A stretch of 64,000 nt of DNA from JBFMAI01 sp040755725 (GTDB taxonomy: Bacteria; Planctomycetota; Phycisphaerae; UBA1845; Fen-1342), in contig JBFMAI010000011.1 in assembly GCA_040755725.1 (NCBI GenBank), forward strand, positions 48,178 to 112,177, given 5' to 3'. Within the stretch, counting starts at the first letter, position 1. Each line of letters begins with the position of its first letter. Below the pieces are notes generated by a model, which saw nothing but the letters and a program-made list of their open reading frames with translations, had not been told where the DNA came from and ran no database searches. A program made the position numbers and the translations under genes. Positions 11,383 through 19,057 of this stretch are shown piece after piece.

Positions 11383-12780
11383 ATGACCCGCCCGTTTGCC
11401 ATTCAACCCGGTCCCGCGCAGCGGCCCACCGAGACGCCCGTGGCCGCGCCGCTCCCTCCGCCGGCCGCCGGCGCTCCCGTCTTGCCGCCCGAGGTGGTGC
11501 AAGCCAGCCTGCGGGCTTCGATCAAGGATGCTTCCGCCTGGTCAATCATGCAGGGGGCGGGGACGAATTACCTGACGCCGTTCCTGATCCTCGGTGGCCA
11601 GCAGCTCCTGCCGCTGGCGCTGTTTGCCGCGTTGCCCGCGCTGGTCGGCGGCGTCGTCCAGTGCATCTCGGCGAACGTGACCGACGTGGTCGGCCGGCGG
11701 AACCGGATCATCATCCCCACAGCCCTCGCCCAGGCGCTGATCTGGCTGCCGATTTGTGTGGCGATCTTCCTGCCGATCGGCGTGGGTTACTGGCTCCTGC
11801 TGGCATGCTTCGTCGGCTTCGTGGGGCTGGCCAACTTCGGCACGCCGGCGTGGCAAAGCCTGATGGGCGACCTCGTTCCGCCCGAACGGCGCGGGCGGTA
11901 CTTCGGCCTGCGCAACGCCCTCTCCGGCGGCGTGCTGGTGGCCGCGTTCTGGCTGGGCGGGTGGTGGTTGAACTGGTGCCAGCGCACGCCGGTGCTGGCT
12001 GCGTGGGGCGGCCGCGATACGGGCTTCCTGGTGCTCTTCGCGCTGGCGGGCGCGGCGCGCCTCGTGTCGACGTGGTATCTGACCAAGGTGCATGAACCGG
12101 CGTACCAGCACGTGCCGGCCGATCGGTTCTCGCTGCTGGACTTTCTTCGTCGGGCGCCGCGGGCCCACTTCGGCCGGTTCGTCTTCTACTGCGCGGCCAT
12201 GAACGCGGGCTTCGGGTTCACCGGGCCGTTTCTGTCGTGGTACTTCCTGAATCAGCGCGGATACAGCCCGGGGATGTACGCCACGCTCGTGGCCGCCAGT
12301 CTGCTGGCGGGCGTGCTCAGCCAGCCGCTGTGGGGTCGGCTCAACGACCGCTTCGGTAGCAAGTGGGTCATGGCGGTCGGGGGCCTGGGGATGACCTTGT
12401 GGCCGCTGCTCATGCTGACCTGCGAGCGCCCCGGTCACTTCGCCGTCGTCATGGCGTACGACGGGATTGTGACAGCGGCGTTCACGATCGGGATCGGCAA
12501 CTATCTGTACGATGTGGTGACCCCACCCAAGCGGGCGCGCTGCGCCGCGTACAACACGCTCTTCGTGGCCGTGGGGAGCGCGGCGGGGGCGCTGCTCGGT
12601 GCGGTGCTGGGGGTGCTGACCCCATTGCCGCTGCACGTCGCGGGCATCGCCGTGGGGCACCCGTTCACGCTCCTGTTGCTGGTCTCCGCCATGGTCCGGC
12701 TGCTGGCCAACTTCCTGTTGTTGGGGACGTTCGCGGAGTTTCGGCTGCGGCGGCCGGCGTTTGCGCCGGAGCCCGGCTGA
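11383..12780 (+). CDS. Major facilitator superfamily transporter
   Basis: The protein has 465 residues with a proline-rich cytoplasmic N-terminal tail of about 40 residues, then about 12 hydrophobic segments. The MFS loop signature between helices 2 and 3 is present in variant form (NVTDVVGRRNRI). A second copy between helices 8 and 9 reads GRLNDRFGSKWVM, the typical pseudo-symmetry of the family. There are charged cytoplasmic loops such as GDLVPPERRGRYFGLRN. The substrate cannot be told from the sequence, and no neighbouring enzyme suggests one. The ATG has only a weak upstream GGGG. It starts 356 bp after the beta-propeller gene, so co-transcription is doubtful. Confidence 0.85.
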   Translation: MTRPFAIQPGPAQRPTETPVAAPLPPPAAGAPVLPPEVVQASLRASIKDASAWSIMQGAGTNYLTPFLILGGQQLLPLALFAALPALVGGVVQCISANVTDVVGRRNRIIIPTALAQALIWLPICVAIFLPIGVGYWLLLACFVGFVGLANFGTPAWQSLMGDLVPPERRGRYFGLRNALSGGVLVAAFWLGGWWLNWCQRTPVLAAWGGRDTGFLVLFALAGAARLVSTWYLTKVHEPAYQHVPADRFSLLDFLRRAPRAHFGRFVFYCAAMNAGFGFTGPFLSWYFLNQRGYSPGMYATLVAASLLAGVLSQPLWGRLNDRFGSKWVMAVGGLGMTLWPLLMLTCERPGHFAVVMAYDGIVTAAFTIGIGNYLYDVVTPPKRARCAAYNTLFVAVGSAAGALLGAVLGVLTPLPLHVAGIAVGHPFTLLLLVSAMVRLLANFLLLGTFAEFRLRRPAFAPEPG

Positions 12781-13136
12781 GCCGGGGTGTTATCGGGCCT
12801 ATCACCGTTTGCGAGGCATCGTTCACGCGGGGTGCGGGGTGACGCAGGTTAGACCCGCCAACAGAACCCGGCCCGCTAGTGGTGGACCAGCGGTCCGCCC
12901 ATACTGGCGTGCGGGGCTCTGATAGGCGTTCCCAGGCACGGAGCGGATGGCTGGTGCGCAGCCCAGAAAATGCAACAGATCCGGCGGTGTTCCTTGCTAG
13001 TGGATTAGGGAGAATTGCCGAACGGTGTGCCGCGGCATTATCGGTCGGCCAGATGGTCCGCTAGCAAAGGCAACGAATGCAAACCCTTCTAAGTCCAAGG
13101 TCCGATTCGCCAAATACCGGTGTAGGCAAGATTTCT
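12781..13136. other. Intergenic region with a degenerate dispersed repeat
   Basis: No gene is supported. 12890-12933 (CGGTCCGCCCATACTGG and on) aligns with 49723-49760 over about 40 bp and shares TGCGGGG-type cores with palindromes at 37925 and 62753. The right part is noticeably lower in GC than the rest of the window and leads into the promoter of the collagen-like gene. Confidence 0.45.
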
Positions 13137-13166
13137 TTGGAAATCATGTGGTCACCTGAATACAAT
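13137..13166 (+). promoter_or_regulatory. Probable promoter of the collagen-like / PEP-CTERM gene pair
   Basis: -35 TTGGAA (13137-13142), 18-bp spacer, -10 TACAAT (13161-13166). A small inverted repeat, GATTTC/GAAATC (13130-13145), overlaps the -35 and could be an operator. The start codon is about 75 nt further on. Confidence 0.5.
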
Positions 13167-13247
13167 GGCTTCTGGGATGTGGTGTGGTGTCTTGCGATGG
13201 GTAGTTGAGAGGCACTGCGAGCAGAGAAGTCACAAAGGAGGACTGCC

Positions 13248-14033
13248 ATGTGGAGGGGAAGCGTTGGGATCGCCGCGGCGGCGGCGGTGTGTGCCGTGTT
13301 GACTGCGGGGGGATGCCCGATCAATCCCGGTTCGGCACTGGGTCTTCAGGACTGGGGCCGTGACCTACTCAGCATCCCGCTGGGCGTCATCGTGGCCGAG
13401 CTGATCGACCAGGCCCAGGGGACGAACATCCCGCTGAACCCGGGTGATGTTGCCGACGACGTCTACAATCGTCTCCTGGAAGACATTGAGGCCGGTCGGG
13501 TGAACCCCGGGACCCAAGGCCCCCAGGGTGAGCAAGGCGAGAAGGGGGAGCAAGGTGAACAGGGCGAGAAGGGCGAGCAGGGTGAAACCGGCGCCACGGG
13601 TCCCCAGGGTCCGCAGGGTGAGACCGGTGCGACGGGCGCCACCGGGGCCACCGGCGCGACGGGTGCGACCGGAGCCCAAGGTCCGGCGGGGCGTGACGGC
13701 AAGGACTTCTACGCCGTGGCGCTGGGCTGCGTGGACCTGAGCGGGCAGCGCCTGAACGGGTACGGTTTCAACGCGAAGCGCGTGGAGGGCGAGAACGGCC
13801 GGTACGTGGTGGCGCTGGTCGGCTACCAGTTCCCGGCGGGCTTCAACAAGGACAATCTCGTCATTCTGGTCACGCCCAATGCGCTCGTGCAGCAGCAGAT
13901 CGTGACCTACTACGACGCGGAGGTCGGGTTCGGGTTTGCGGTGGAGTTCCGCGACGTGTGGCTGAACCTGCTAAACACCGGGTTCTGCTTCGCCGTGTAC
14001 GACACGTCGGTGGACCCGTACGCGGGGCGATAG
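13248..14033 (+). CDS. Collagen-like triple-helix repeat lipoprotein
   Basis: This 261-residue protein is preceded by a strong AAAGGAGG site. Residues 1-23 form a lipoprotein signal ending in A-G-G-C. Residues 24-87 are a globular, helix-rich spacer. Residues 88-153 are 22 uninterrupted Gly-X-Y triplets, first GEQ/GEK-rich and then a run of GAT triplets. Residues 154-261 form a beta-rich C-terminal domain with two Cys, which may act as the trimerisation or binding head. Bacterial collagen-like proteins of this plan trimerise through the Gly-X-Y stalk and project from the cell surface. The next gene, a PEP-CTERM protein, begins 10 bp after the stop, so the two are very likely co-expressed surface proteins. 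Ligand unknown. Confidence 0.85.
   Translation: MWRGSVGIAAAAAVCAVLTAGGCPINPGSALGLQDWGRDLLSIPLGVIVAELIDQAQGTNIPLNPGDVADDVYNRLLEDIEAGRVNPGTQGPQGEQGEKGEQGEQGEKGEQGETGATGPQGPQGETGATGATGATGATGATGAQGPAGRDGKDFYAVALGCVDLSGQRLNGYGFNAKRVEGENGRYVVALVGYQFPAGFNKDNLVILVTPNALVQQQIVTYYDAEVGFGFAVEFRDVWLNLLNTGFCFAVYDTSVDPYAGR
13509..13706 (+). repeat. Region encoding 22 Gly-X-Y triplets
   Basis: This in-frame 9-bp-periodic region encodes the collagen-like stalk. Such repeats are prone to slipped-strand length change, so stalk length may vary between strains. The GAT run sits in the second half. Confidence 0.85.
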
Positions 14034-14043
14034 GAGCGCGACG

Positions 14044-14691
14044 ATGAAACTTGCAACGGTGGTCTTGATGTGCGGTGTGCTGGTCACGCCCGCGCTGGCG
14101 GACCTGATCCACACCCAGCACTTCGCCAACCTGACGGAAGTGCAGGCGCACATTCTCGGAGGTCTGGACTTCGTCGCGCGCGGCGACACCCAGGAACTGC
14201 GGATTACGCGCGCCGACCCACCCGGCTCCGCCGCAGCCCCGGTCGGTCCGTGGAACAACGGGGTCCCGCATGCCTTCAAGGTGGTGTACAACGCCGGTGG
14301 CATTGCGGGCATCAGCATCGACGAGCTGTACACGGTGCAGGTCCCCGTCACGATCAACCCGGCCACGAATGGGCTGCTCATCACGGCGTTCGTCGACGGG
14401 GCCGGACGCGGGGTGACGCTCGCGAATCTGCGGATCACGTTGCCCGGGTTCATCGTGCACGAAGTCGGCGACCTGGCCGGCGCACCGCCGACCGACTTCA
14501 TGCTCGTGGATACGAGCCTCCCGTTGGTGGACGGCTTCATTCTCAGCGGGACCGTCCAGTTCAACTGGACCGGCAGCCTGCCGCCGCCCGCCGAGCAGTG
14601 GTTCGAGGTCGCGCCCGTGGTCATTCCGGAGCCGGCGACCTTCCTGCTCCTGGCCGGTGGTGCTCTGAGCGGTCTGCGGCGTCGAAGCTGA
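14044..14691 (+). CDS. Secreted PEP-CTERM-anchored protein
   Basis: The protein has 215 residues with a Sec signal peptide (1-19, ending PALA). A single beta-rich domain follows, then a C-terminal sorting signal: IPEPATFLLLAGGALSG and then LRRRS. The ribosome-binding site (AGGAG) overlaps the stop codon of the collagen-like gene 10 bp upstream, which implies translational coupling. The mature domain is not recognised. Its pairing with a collagen-like lipoprotein suggests the two work together at the surface, for example in adhesion or matrix formation. No exosortase or other PEP-CTERM processing gene lies nearby. Confidence 0.8.
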   Translation: MKLATVVLMCGVLVTPALADLIHTQHFANLTEVQAHILGGLDFVARGDTQELRITRADPPGSAAAPVGPWNNGVPHAFKVVYNAGGIAGISIDELYTVQVPVTINPATNGLLITAFVDGAGRGVTLANLRITLPGFIVHEVGDLAGAPPTDFMLVDTSLPLVDGFILSGTVQFNWTGSLPPPAEQWFEVAPVVIPEPATFLLLAGGALSGLRRRS

Positions 14692-14843
14692 CCGACCCGC
14701 GAACGCCGGACAGTGGCCCAGCTTCCCACGCGCCGCGGCGCCTCGGCGACCGCGGCGCTGGCTTGCGCCGGCGCCGCTAAGGGGGGCGGTTGCCGGCGCG
14801 CGGCCGCGTGCGGTACCGTGCGCGGCACGGGGGCTGCGACCGG

Positions 14844-15557
14844 ATGACGCGAATGACACAAGCCGAACTGAGCGCTGCCGGGTTCGAGGTGGACGCCGCG
14901 GGACACGCGCGGCTGGCGCGTTTTGTTGCCTGTCTGATGACGGAGGGGCAGCGGCTGAACTTGACCGCGGCTGCGGATGAAGCGGAGCTCTGGCGGCGGC
15001 ACGTGTGCGACAGCTTGGCGTTGCGGCCGATCGTGGCGGAGTTCGGCGCGCAATCGCTGATGGATGTCGGCAGCGGAGGCGGGCTGCCGGGGCTGCCGCT
15101 GGCCTGCGTGTGCCCGGCGGTGCGAGTTACGCTGCTGGACGCGACACGCAAGAAGGTCGAGGCGATCGGTCGGATGGTCCGCGAGGTGGGACTCGACAAC
15201 GTTCGGGCGGTGTGGGGACGGGCGGAGGCCCGCGCGCACGACGCGTCCGTTCGAGAGCAGTACGATCTGGCCAGCGCGCGGGCGGTGGCCGCGCTGCCCA
15301 CGCTCGTCGAACTGGCGGCCGGTTTTGTCCGCGTCGGCGGGCAGTGCTGGTTCTTCAAGACGGAGGCCGCCCTGCGCACCGAGGCGCCGGCCGCCGAGTC
15401 GGCGGCACGCCGCTGCGGTTTGGTCCACATGGCCACAGTGGGGTACCAGTTGCCGGGGGAGGCCACGCCGCGCATCCTGGTCGGCTACCGCAAGACGGCG
15501 CCGCTGGACGCCGCGTTGCCACGCCCGCCGGGTCGGGCGGCGAAGAAGCCACTCTGA
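14844..15557 (+). CDS. rsmG: 16S rRNA (guanine527-N7)-methyltransferase
   Basis: RsmG (GidB) methylates N7 of G527 in the 530 loop of 16S rRNA using S-adenosylmethionine. The protein is 237 residues from ATG 14844; ATG 14853 is an alternative and neither has a strong ribosome-binding site. Visible features are the family's RLNLTAAAD block and DSLAL, the SAM-binding DVGSGGGLPGLPLA, TLLDATRKKVE, and the SARAVA motif. Length and motif order fit the family well. It is the last gene of a plus-strand run and faces pdhB tail to tail. The 530 loop of the 16S gene in this window has a compensatory A506/U525 pair next to the methylated base, so this enzyme acts on a slightly altered pseudoknot. Confidence 0.92.
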   Translation: MTRMTQAELSAAGFEVDAAGHARLARFVACLMTEGQRLNLTAAADEAELWRRHVCDSLALRPIVAEFGAQSLMDVGSGGGLPGLPLACVCPAVRVTLLDATRKKVEAIGRMVREVGLDNVRAVWGRAEARAHDASVREQYDLASARAVAALPTLVELAAGFVRVGGQCWFFKTEAALRTEAPAAESAARRCGLVHMATVGYQLPGEATPRILVGYRKTAPLDAALPRPPGRAAKKPL

Positions 15558-15684
15558 GTCGCCGTTGCCCGGTGCGGGCCAGGTAGGGCGGGCCTCACGG
15601 GGGGCCGCGGCTCAGTGGGACACTTGCCCGCGTCGCACGATCACGCGGGGCGGTTCGGCGAGGCGCAGCGCGACGGATTCCAAC

Positions 15685-16665
15685 TCAGAAGTGCATCGTT
15701 TCCAGTGCGGCCCGCACGACGCGGCCGGCGTCGGGCAGGTAGGTCAGCTCGTTGGCGAAGTAGGGAATGATCGTGTCAAAGCCCGTGACGCGTTTCACGG
15801 GGGCTTCCAGATACTCGAGGCTTTGCTCGACGATCCGCGCGACGATCTCGGCGCCGACACCGCAGTGGCGCGGGGCTTCGTGAATGACCACGGCGCGGCC
15901 CGTCTTGCGGACGGACGCGTTGATCAACTCGCCGTCGAGCGGGGCCACGCTGAGCAGGTCAAGCACCTCGGCATCGACGTCATGCTCATCCTCAAGCTCC
16001 TCCGCCGCCTCGAGCGTGGTCCGCAACATCGCGCCGTAGGAAATCAACGTCACGTCCTTTCCCGCGCGGGCCACGATGCCGTTGCCGATCGGGAGCGTTT
16101 CGGGTTTGTCCGGCACCTCCTCGCGGAACGCGCGGTAGACGGCTTTGGGCTCGAAGAAGATGACGGGGTCCGGATCCAGGATCGCGGCCCGCAACAGGGC
16201 GCGCGCATTGCGCGGCCCCGACGGGATGACCACCTTCAGTCCGGCCAGGTGGGCGTAGGTCGCTTCCGGCGCTTCACTATGGTGTTCGATCGCACGAATG
16301 CCACCGCCGTAGGGCATCCGGATCACCAGCGGGCAACTGTAGCGTCCGCGGGTACGGTTGCGGAAGCGGCGGACGTGGTTCTCGATCTGGTGAAAAGCCT
16401 GGAAGGAGAAGCCGTCGAACTGGAGCTCGCAGATCGGCCGGAAGCCGGCGAACGCCAGGCCGACGCCGGCGCCAATGATGGCGGCCTCGGCGAGCGGGGT
16501 GTCGATGCAGCGGTTGGGGCCGAATTCGCGCAGCAAGCCCTCGGTCACGCGAAACACGCCCTCGTCCTGGCCCACGTCCTGGCCGAGGACGAGCACGTTG
16601 GGGTCCTCGCGCAGGGCTTCCGCCATCGCCAGGTTCAGGGCCTTCACCATTGTCAACTGCGCCAT
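15685..16665 (-). CDS. pdhB: Pyruvate (2-oxo acid) dehydrogenase E1 component, beta subunit
   Basis: The protein has 326 residues from the ATG at 16665, with GGAG nine bases upstream. It is the beta half of the heterotetrameric E1, which decarboxylates a 2-oxo acid using thiamine diphosphate and passes the acyl group to E2. Typical segments are present: N-terminal LTMVKALNLAMAEALREDP, GQDVGQDEGVFRVTEGL, DTPLAEAAIIGAGVGLAF, and the transketolase C-domain DLLSVAPLD with a conserved VIHEAPRHCGVGAEI. The alpha subunit gene lies upstream on the same strand, but a GxxExxY gene and flanking repeats separate them, which is unusual for this operon. No E2 or E3 gene is in the window. Branched-chain 2-oxo acid dehydrogenase is the main alternative. 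Confidence 0.9.
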   Translation of the reverse strand: MAQLTMVKALNLAMAEALREDPNVLVLGQDVGQDEGVFRVTEGLLREFGPNRCIDTPLAEAAIIGAGVGLAFAGFRPICELQFDGFSFQAFHQIENHVRRFRNRTRGRYSCPLVIRMPYGGGIRAIEHHSEAPEATYAHLAGLKVVIPSGPRNARALLRAAILDPDPVIFFEPKAVYRAFREEVPDKPETLPIGNGIVARAGKDVTLISYGAMLRTTLEAAEELEDEHDVDAEVLDLLSVAPLDGELINASVRKTGRAVVIHEAPRHCGVGAEIVARIVEQSLEYLEAPVKRVTGFDTIIPYFANELTYLPDAGRVVRAALETMHF

Positions 16666-16689
16666 CGTATTCTCCACACTACCGAGATC

Positions 16690-16702
16690 ACCACAGAGGC
16701 AC
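16690..16702 (+). repeat. Left arm of the CACAGAG-type inverted repeat
   Basis: ACCACAGAGGCAC, matched in inverted orientation at 17286-17298. It is followed by CGAGGCTCAGAGA, which echoes the other arm. Confidence 0.7.
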
Positions 16703-16800
16703 CGAGGCTCAGAGAAGAAGCCCAAAGAGATGCCGGGCTGCCGACATGAGATCATTCGCAGTAGCCGTCTTCGTATGTGGCTGGGGCGCTGCGCATTTCA

Positions 16801-17196
16801 TCAAAGCACCATCCGTACAATTCCGTCGCACAACACCGGTGCGTGGAAGTTGAGTAACAAGCCGGTTCTCAGTCCACTGAGGCGCAGATACGTTAGAAGC
16901 TGCGCCTCATGCACCGGTAACAGGACCTCGATGGTCTTGAGCTCCAGGACCAAGCTGCTTTCCACCACAACATCCAGCCGGTATGCGAGGTCGAGTCGGA
17001 CTCCCTTGTACACAACGGGCAGCGGCACCTGCCGGCGAAGGGCGATGCCAGCGTGTGACAGCTCCCAGCAGAGGCACGCCTCGTAGGCCGACTCCAGCAG
17101 GCCCGGGCCCAGGTGCCGGTGGACCTCGATCGCCGCACCGATGACCTTCCCGGTCAACGGGTCGCGCTCCGCCTCAATAGTCTCCCGCTCTCGCAC
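16801..17196 (-). CDS. GxxExxY family protein
   Basis: This 131-residue protein has the family signature GPGLLESAYEACL (G-L-L-E-S-A-Y) near residues 30-42. The conserved core R-Q-V-P-L-P-V-x-Y-K-G and the acidic/Lys pair DVVVESSLVLELKTIE follow. The [ED]-x-K arrangement resembles PD-(D/E)xK nuclease folds, which is how this family is often viewed; no activity is established. The C-terminal NFHAP block is usual for the family. It is transcribed in the same direction as pdhA and pdhB and sits between them inside a 13-bp inverted repeat. It is likely an insertion, carried along by the operon promoter. Confidence 0.85.
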   Translation of the reverse strand: MRERETIEAERDPLTGKVIGAAIEVHRHLGPGLLESAYEACLCWELSHAGIALRRQVPLPVVYKGVRLDLAYRLDVVVESSLVLELKTIEVLLPVHEAQLLTYLRLSGLRTGLLLNFHAPVLCDGIVRMVL

Positions 17197-17285
17197 GTGA
17201 CACGCCCCGGCCTGGAATAAGCACCGGCCTGCGAATAGACCGTTGCGACCGGGCGACGGAGCAGTTGGATCCTCTCGGTGTCTCT

Positions 17286-17298
17286 GTGCCTCTGTGGT
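17286..17298 (-). repeat. Right arm of the CACAGAG-type inverted repeat
   Basis: Read on the minus strand this is ACCACAGAGGCAC. Its outermost base overlaps the TGA stop codon of pdhA (17298-17300), so any insertion took place at or immediately after the end of that gene. Confidence 0.7.
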
Positions 17299-18410
17299 CA
17301 GATCCGGGCCGCCGACGGAGCCGGCGCCGGCGACTTCGTCTCGTTCAGGTAGTCCTTCAGTTCGGCCATCTGGGCCCGCAACTCGGGGGTCATCTCGGCG
17401 TACATGTGCTCAAAGAACGCCAGTGGCTCGACCCGGTACTCCTCGTATGTTCGCGTCTGCGCGTCCAGTTCCGCCGCGATCTCCTCGTCGATGATCTTCT
17501 GCCCCTTGTCGGTCAGCAGCTTGCGGCGGCGCAGGTAGATCTCGAAACGCAGGAGCGGGTCGCGCGGCTCCCATTCCTTGACTTCCGACTCCTGGCGGTA
17601 TTTCTTGGGATCGTCGGCCGTGGTGTGCATGCTCAGGCGGTAGGTCACCGCCTCGATCAGCGTCGGGCCGCCGCCGGTGCGGGCCTTCTCGACGGCTTCG
17701 CGCATGGCGACGATCATGGCCAGCAGGTCGTTGCCGTCCACTTGCAGGCCGTCGAAGCCGTAGGCCAGCGCTTTTTGGGCAATCGTTGGCGCGGCCGTCT
17801 GGCAGCTTCGGGGGATGGAAATCGCCCAGTGATTATTCTGCACGACCGTGATGAGCGGCAGGTTGTACACGCCGGCGAAGTTCAGCGCCTCGTGGAAGTC
17901 GCCCTCCGAGGTCCCCCCGTCGCCGCAGAAGGTCGCGCAGACCCGCCGCTGTCCACGGAGCTTGCAGCCCCAGGCGATCCCCATGCCGTACTGGCACTGC
18001 GAGGCGATGGGGACGCAGATCGGCAGGTCATTGATGCCGGGCGGCACCGCGTTGCCCGCCTCGTGGCCGCCCCAATAGAGCATCCAGGTGGCCATCGGCC
18101 AGCCGCGCCACAGCAACCCCGCCGTTTCGCGGAAGGTCGGCACCAGCCAATCGTCCTTTTCCAGGACGTAGGCGACGCCCAACGACGCGGCCTCCTGCCC
18201 CTTGCTCGGCCCGTAGGTGCCCATGCGGCCCTGCCGTTGGAGCATGAGGCAGCGTTCGTCGAGTCGGCGGGAGGCCAGCAGGGTCTTGTACAGCCGCAGC
18301 AGGTCGGCTTCGGGGACGTCCGGCTCCAGCGCCCGATCGACCTGGCCGTCGGGGGCCAGCACGGACAGCGATTCGAGACGCTGGGGGACTTTGAGCGGTT
18401 CACGCGGCAC
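17298..18410 (-). CDS. pdhA: Pyruvate (2-oxo acid) dehydrogenase E1 component, alpha subunit
   Basis: The protein has 370 residues from a GTG start, with GAGGA seven bases upstream. It carries the thiamine diphosphate motif GDGGTSEGDFHEALNFA starting near residue 163 and ending with VQNN near 197. The substrate-channel block YGPSKGQEAASLG is near 66-78. The phosphorylation-loop-like RLSMHTTADDPKKYR is near 258, and the second conserved stretch reads YGFDGLQVDGND. With PdhB it forms the E1 decarboxylase that feeds acetyl-CoA into the TCA cycle. The stop codon overlaps a repeat arm. The length matches bacterial E1 alpha subunits of the two-subunit type. Confidence 0.92.
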   Translation of the reverse strand: MPREPLKVPQRLESLSVLAPDGQVDRALEPDVPEADLLRLYKTLLASRRLDERCLMLQRQGRMGTYGPSKGQEAASLGVAYVLEKDDWLVPTFRETAGLLWRGWPMATWMLYWGGHEAGNAVPPGINDLPICVPIASQCQYGMGIAWGCKLRGQRRVCATFCGDGGTSEGDFHEALNFAGVYNLPLITVVQNNHWAISIPRSCQTAAPTIAQKALAYGFDGLQVDGNDLLAMIVAMREAVEKARTGGGPTLIEAVTYRLSMHTTADDPKKYRQESEVKEWEPRDPLLRFEIYLRRRKLLTDKGQKIIDEEIAAELDAQTRTYEEYRVEPLAFFEHMYAEMTPELRAQMAELKDYLNETKSPAPAPSAARI

Positions 18411-18506
18411 GGGCGTTCCTCGACTACATCGACATAGGGAGTCAGCGTGCCCGGGGGCAATGCCGCTCGATTGTAGTCGGGGGTTCGAAACGCGACCAGC
18501 GCGGGG

Positions 18507-18737
18507 CTATTTCTGCCGATAGACGATGCGACCGCGTTTCAGGTCGTAAGGGGAGAGCTCCACCGTCACGCGATCGCCCGGGAGGATGCGGATGAAGTTC
18601 TTCCGCATGCGGCCGGAGACGTGGGCGAGGACTTCGTGTTTGCCGGCGCCGGCGATCTCGGCCTCGACGAGGAACATCGCGTTGGGCAACGCCTTCAACA
18701 CGACGGCCTCCATCTGGATCGCATCTTCCTTCGCCAA
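18507..18737 (-). CDS. infA: Translation initiation factor IF-1
   Basis: The start is most likely TTG at 18737: it is five bases after AGGAG and gives the canonical MAKEDAIQME beginning of IF-1. A GTG two codons upstream would overlap the ribosome-binding site. The product has 76 residues, one OB fold. It contains the invariant LPNAMFLVE, SGRMRKNFIRILPGD and LSPYDLKRGRI blocks. IF-1 occupies the ribosomal A site during initiation. It is transcribed toward pdhA, but no ribosomal-protein operon is nearby, so this copy is outside the usual secY-infA-rpmJ setting. Confidence 0.95.
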   Translation of the reverse strand: MAKEDAIQMEAVVLKALPNAMFLVEAEIAGAGKHEVLAHVSGRMRKNFIRILPGDRVTVELSPYDLKRGRIVYRQK

Positions 18738-19057
18738 GGGCACTCCTAACGCCGGCGAACTTCGTAGCCGTGGGGGACGAGAGGCAGCCGCCCGATCGGA
18801 CCGTGCCGTCCGCCACGCGACCTGCCGCAGGTACCCCGCTCCTCGCCGGCCGCCAGCCGCCGACGAGCAACCGCGTGAATCTACCGCTGTTCGGTCGGCG
18901 GGTCAACCTCTCCGTCCGCGCCCCGCCGGTCGTGCGTCGCTAGAATGCGCGTCGCCGGGCGGCAACAAACCCGCCCGCCTCGCGTTAGGCCTGGTGTCCA
19001 GCCGCGCGGCGCTATGACCCGCCCGCGGCCCGGCGCAACATGGAACAGGAGGCTGTC
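18738..19057. other. Divergent intergenic region, no supported gene
   Basis: This lies between infA (minus) and the Spy-like gene (plus) and must hold both promoters. No clear consensus pair was found on either strand. Open frames here lack start signals and protein features. Confidence 0.5.

Larger units (their letters stand above)
16690..17298. mobile_element. Inverted-repeat-bounded cassette carrying a GxxExxY gene
   Basis: ACCACAGAGGCAC (16690-16702) and GTGCCTCTGTGGT (17286-17298) are a perfect 13-bp inverted repeat with weaker similarity continuing on both sides (CACCGAG-like tracts). Between them lies only the GxxExxY gene. The right arm runs into the pdhA stop codon and the left arm ends 25 bp before the pdhB start, so the unit fills the pdhA-pdhB gap almost exactly. 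No transposase is encoded. Calling it mobile is inference from symmetry and position. Confidence 0.5.

Noticed and set aside
11542..12660. 372-codon minus-strand frame opposite the MFS gene
   Set aside because: Gln/His/Arg-rich antisense translation of a transmembrane protein, a known artefact.
13509..13706. Considered as a CRISPR-like or tandem DNA repeat
   Set aside because: The periodicity is 9 bp, in frame, and encodes Gly-X-Y triplets; there are no spacers.
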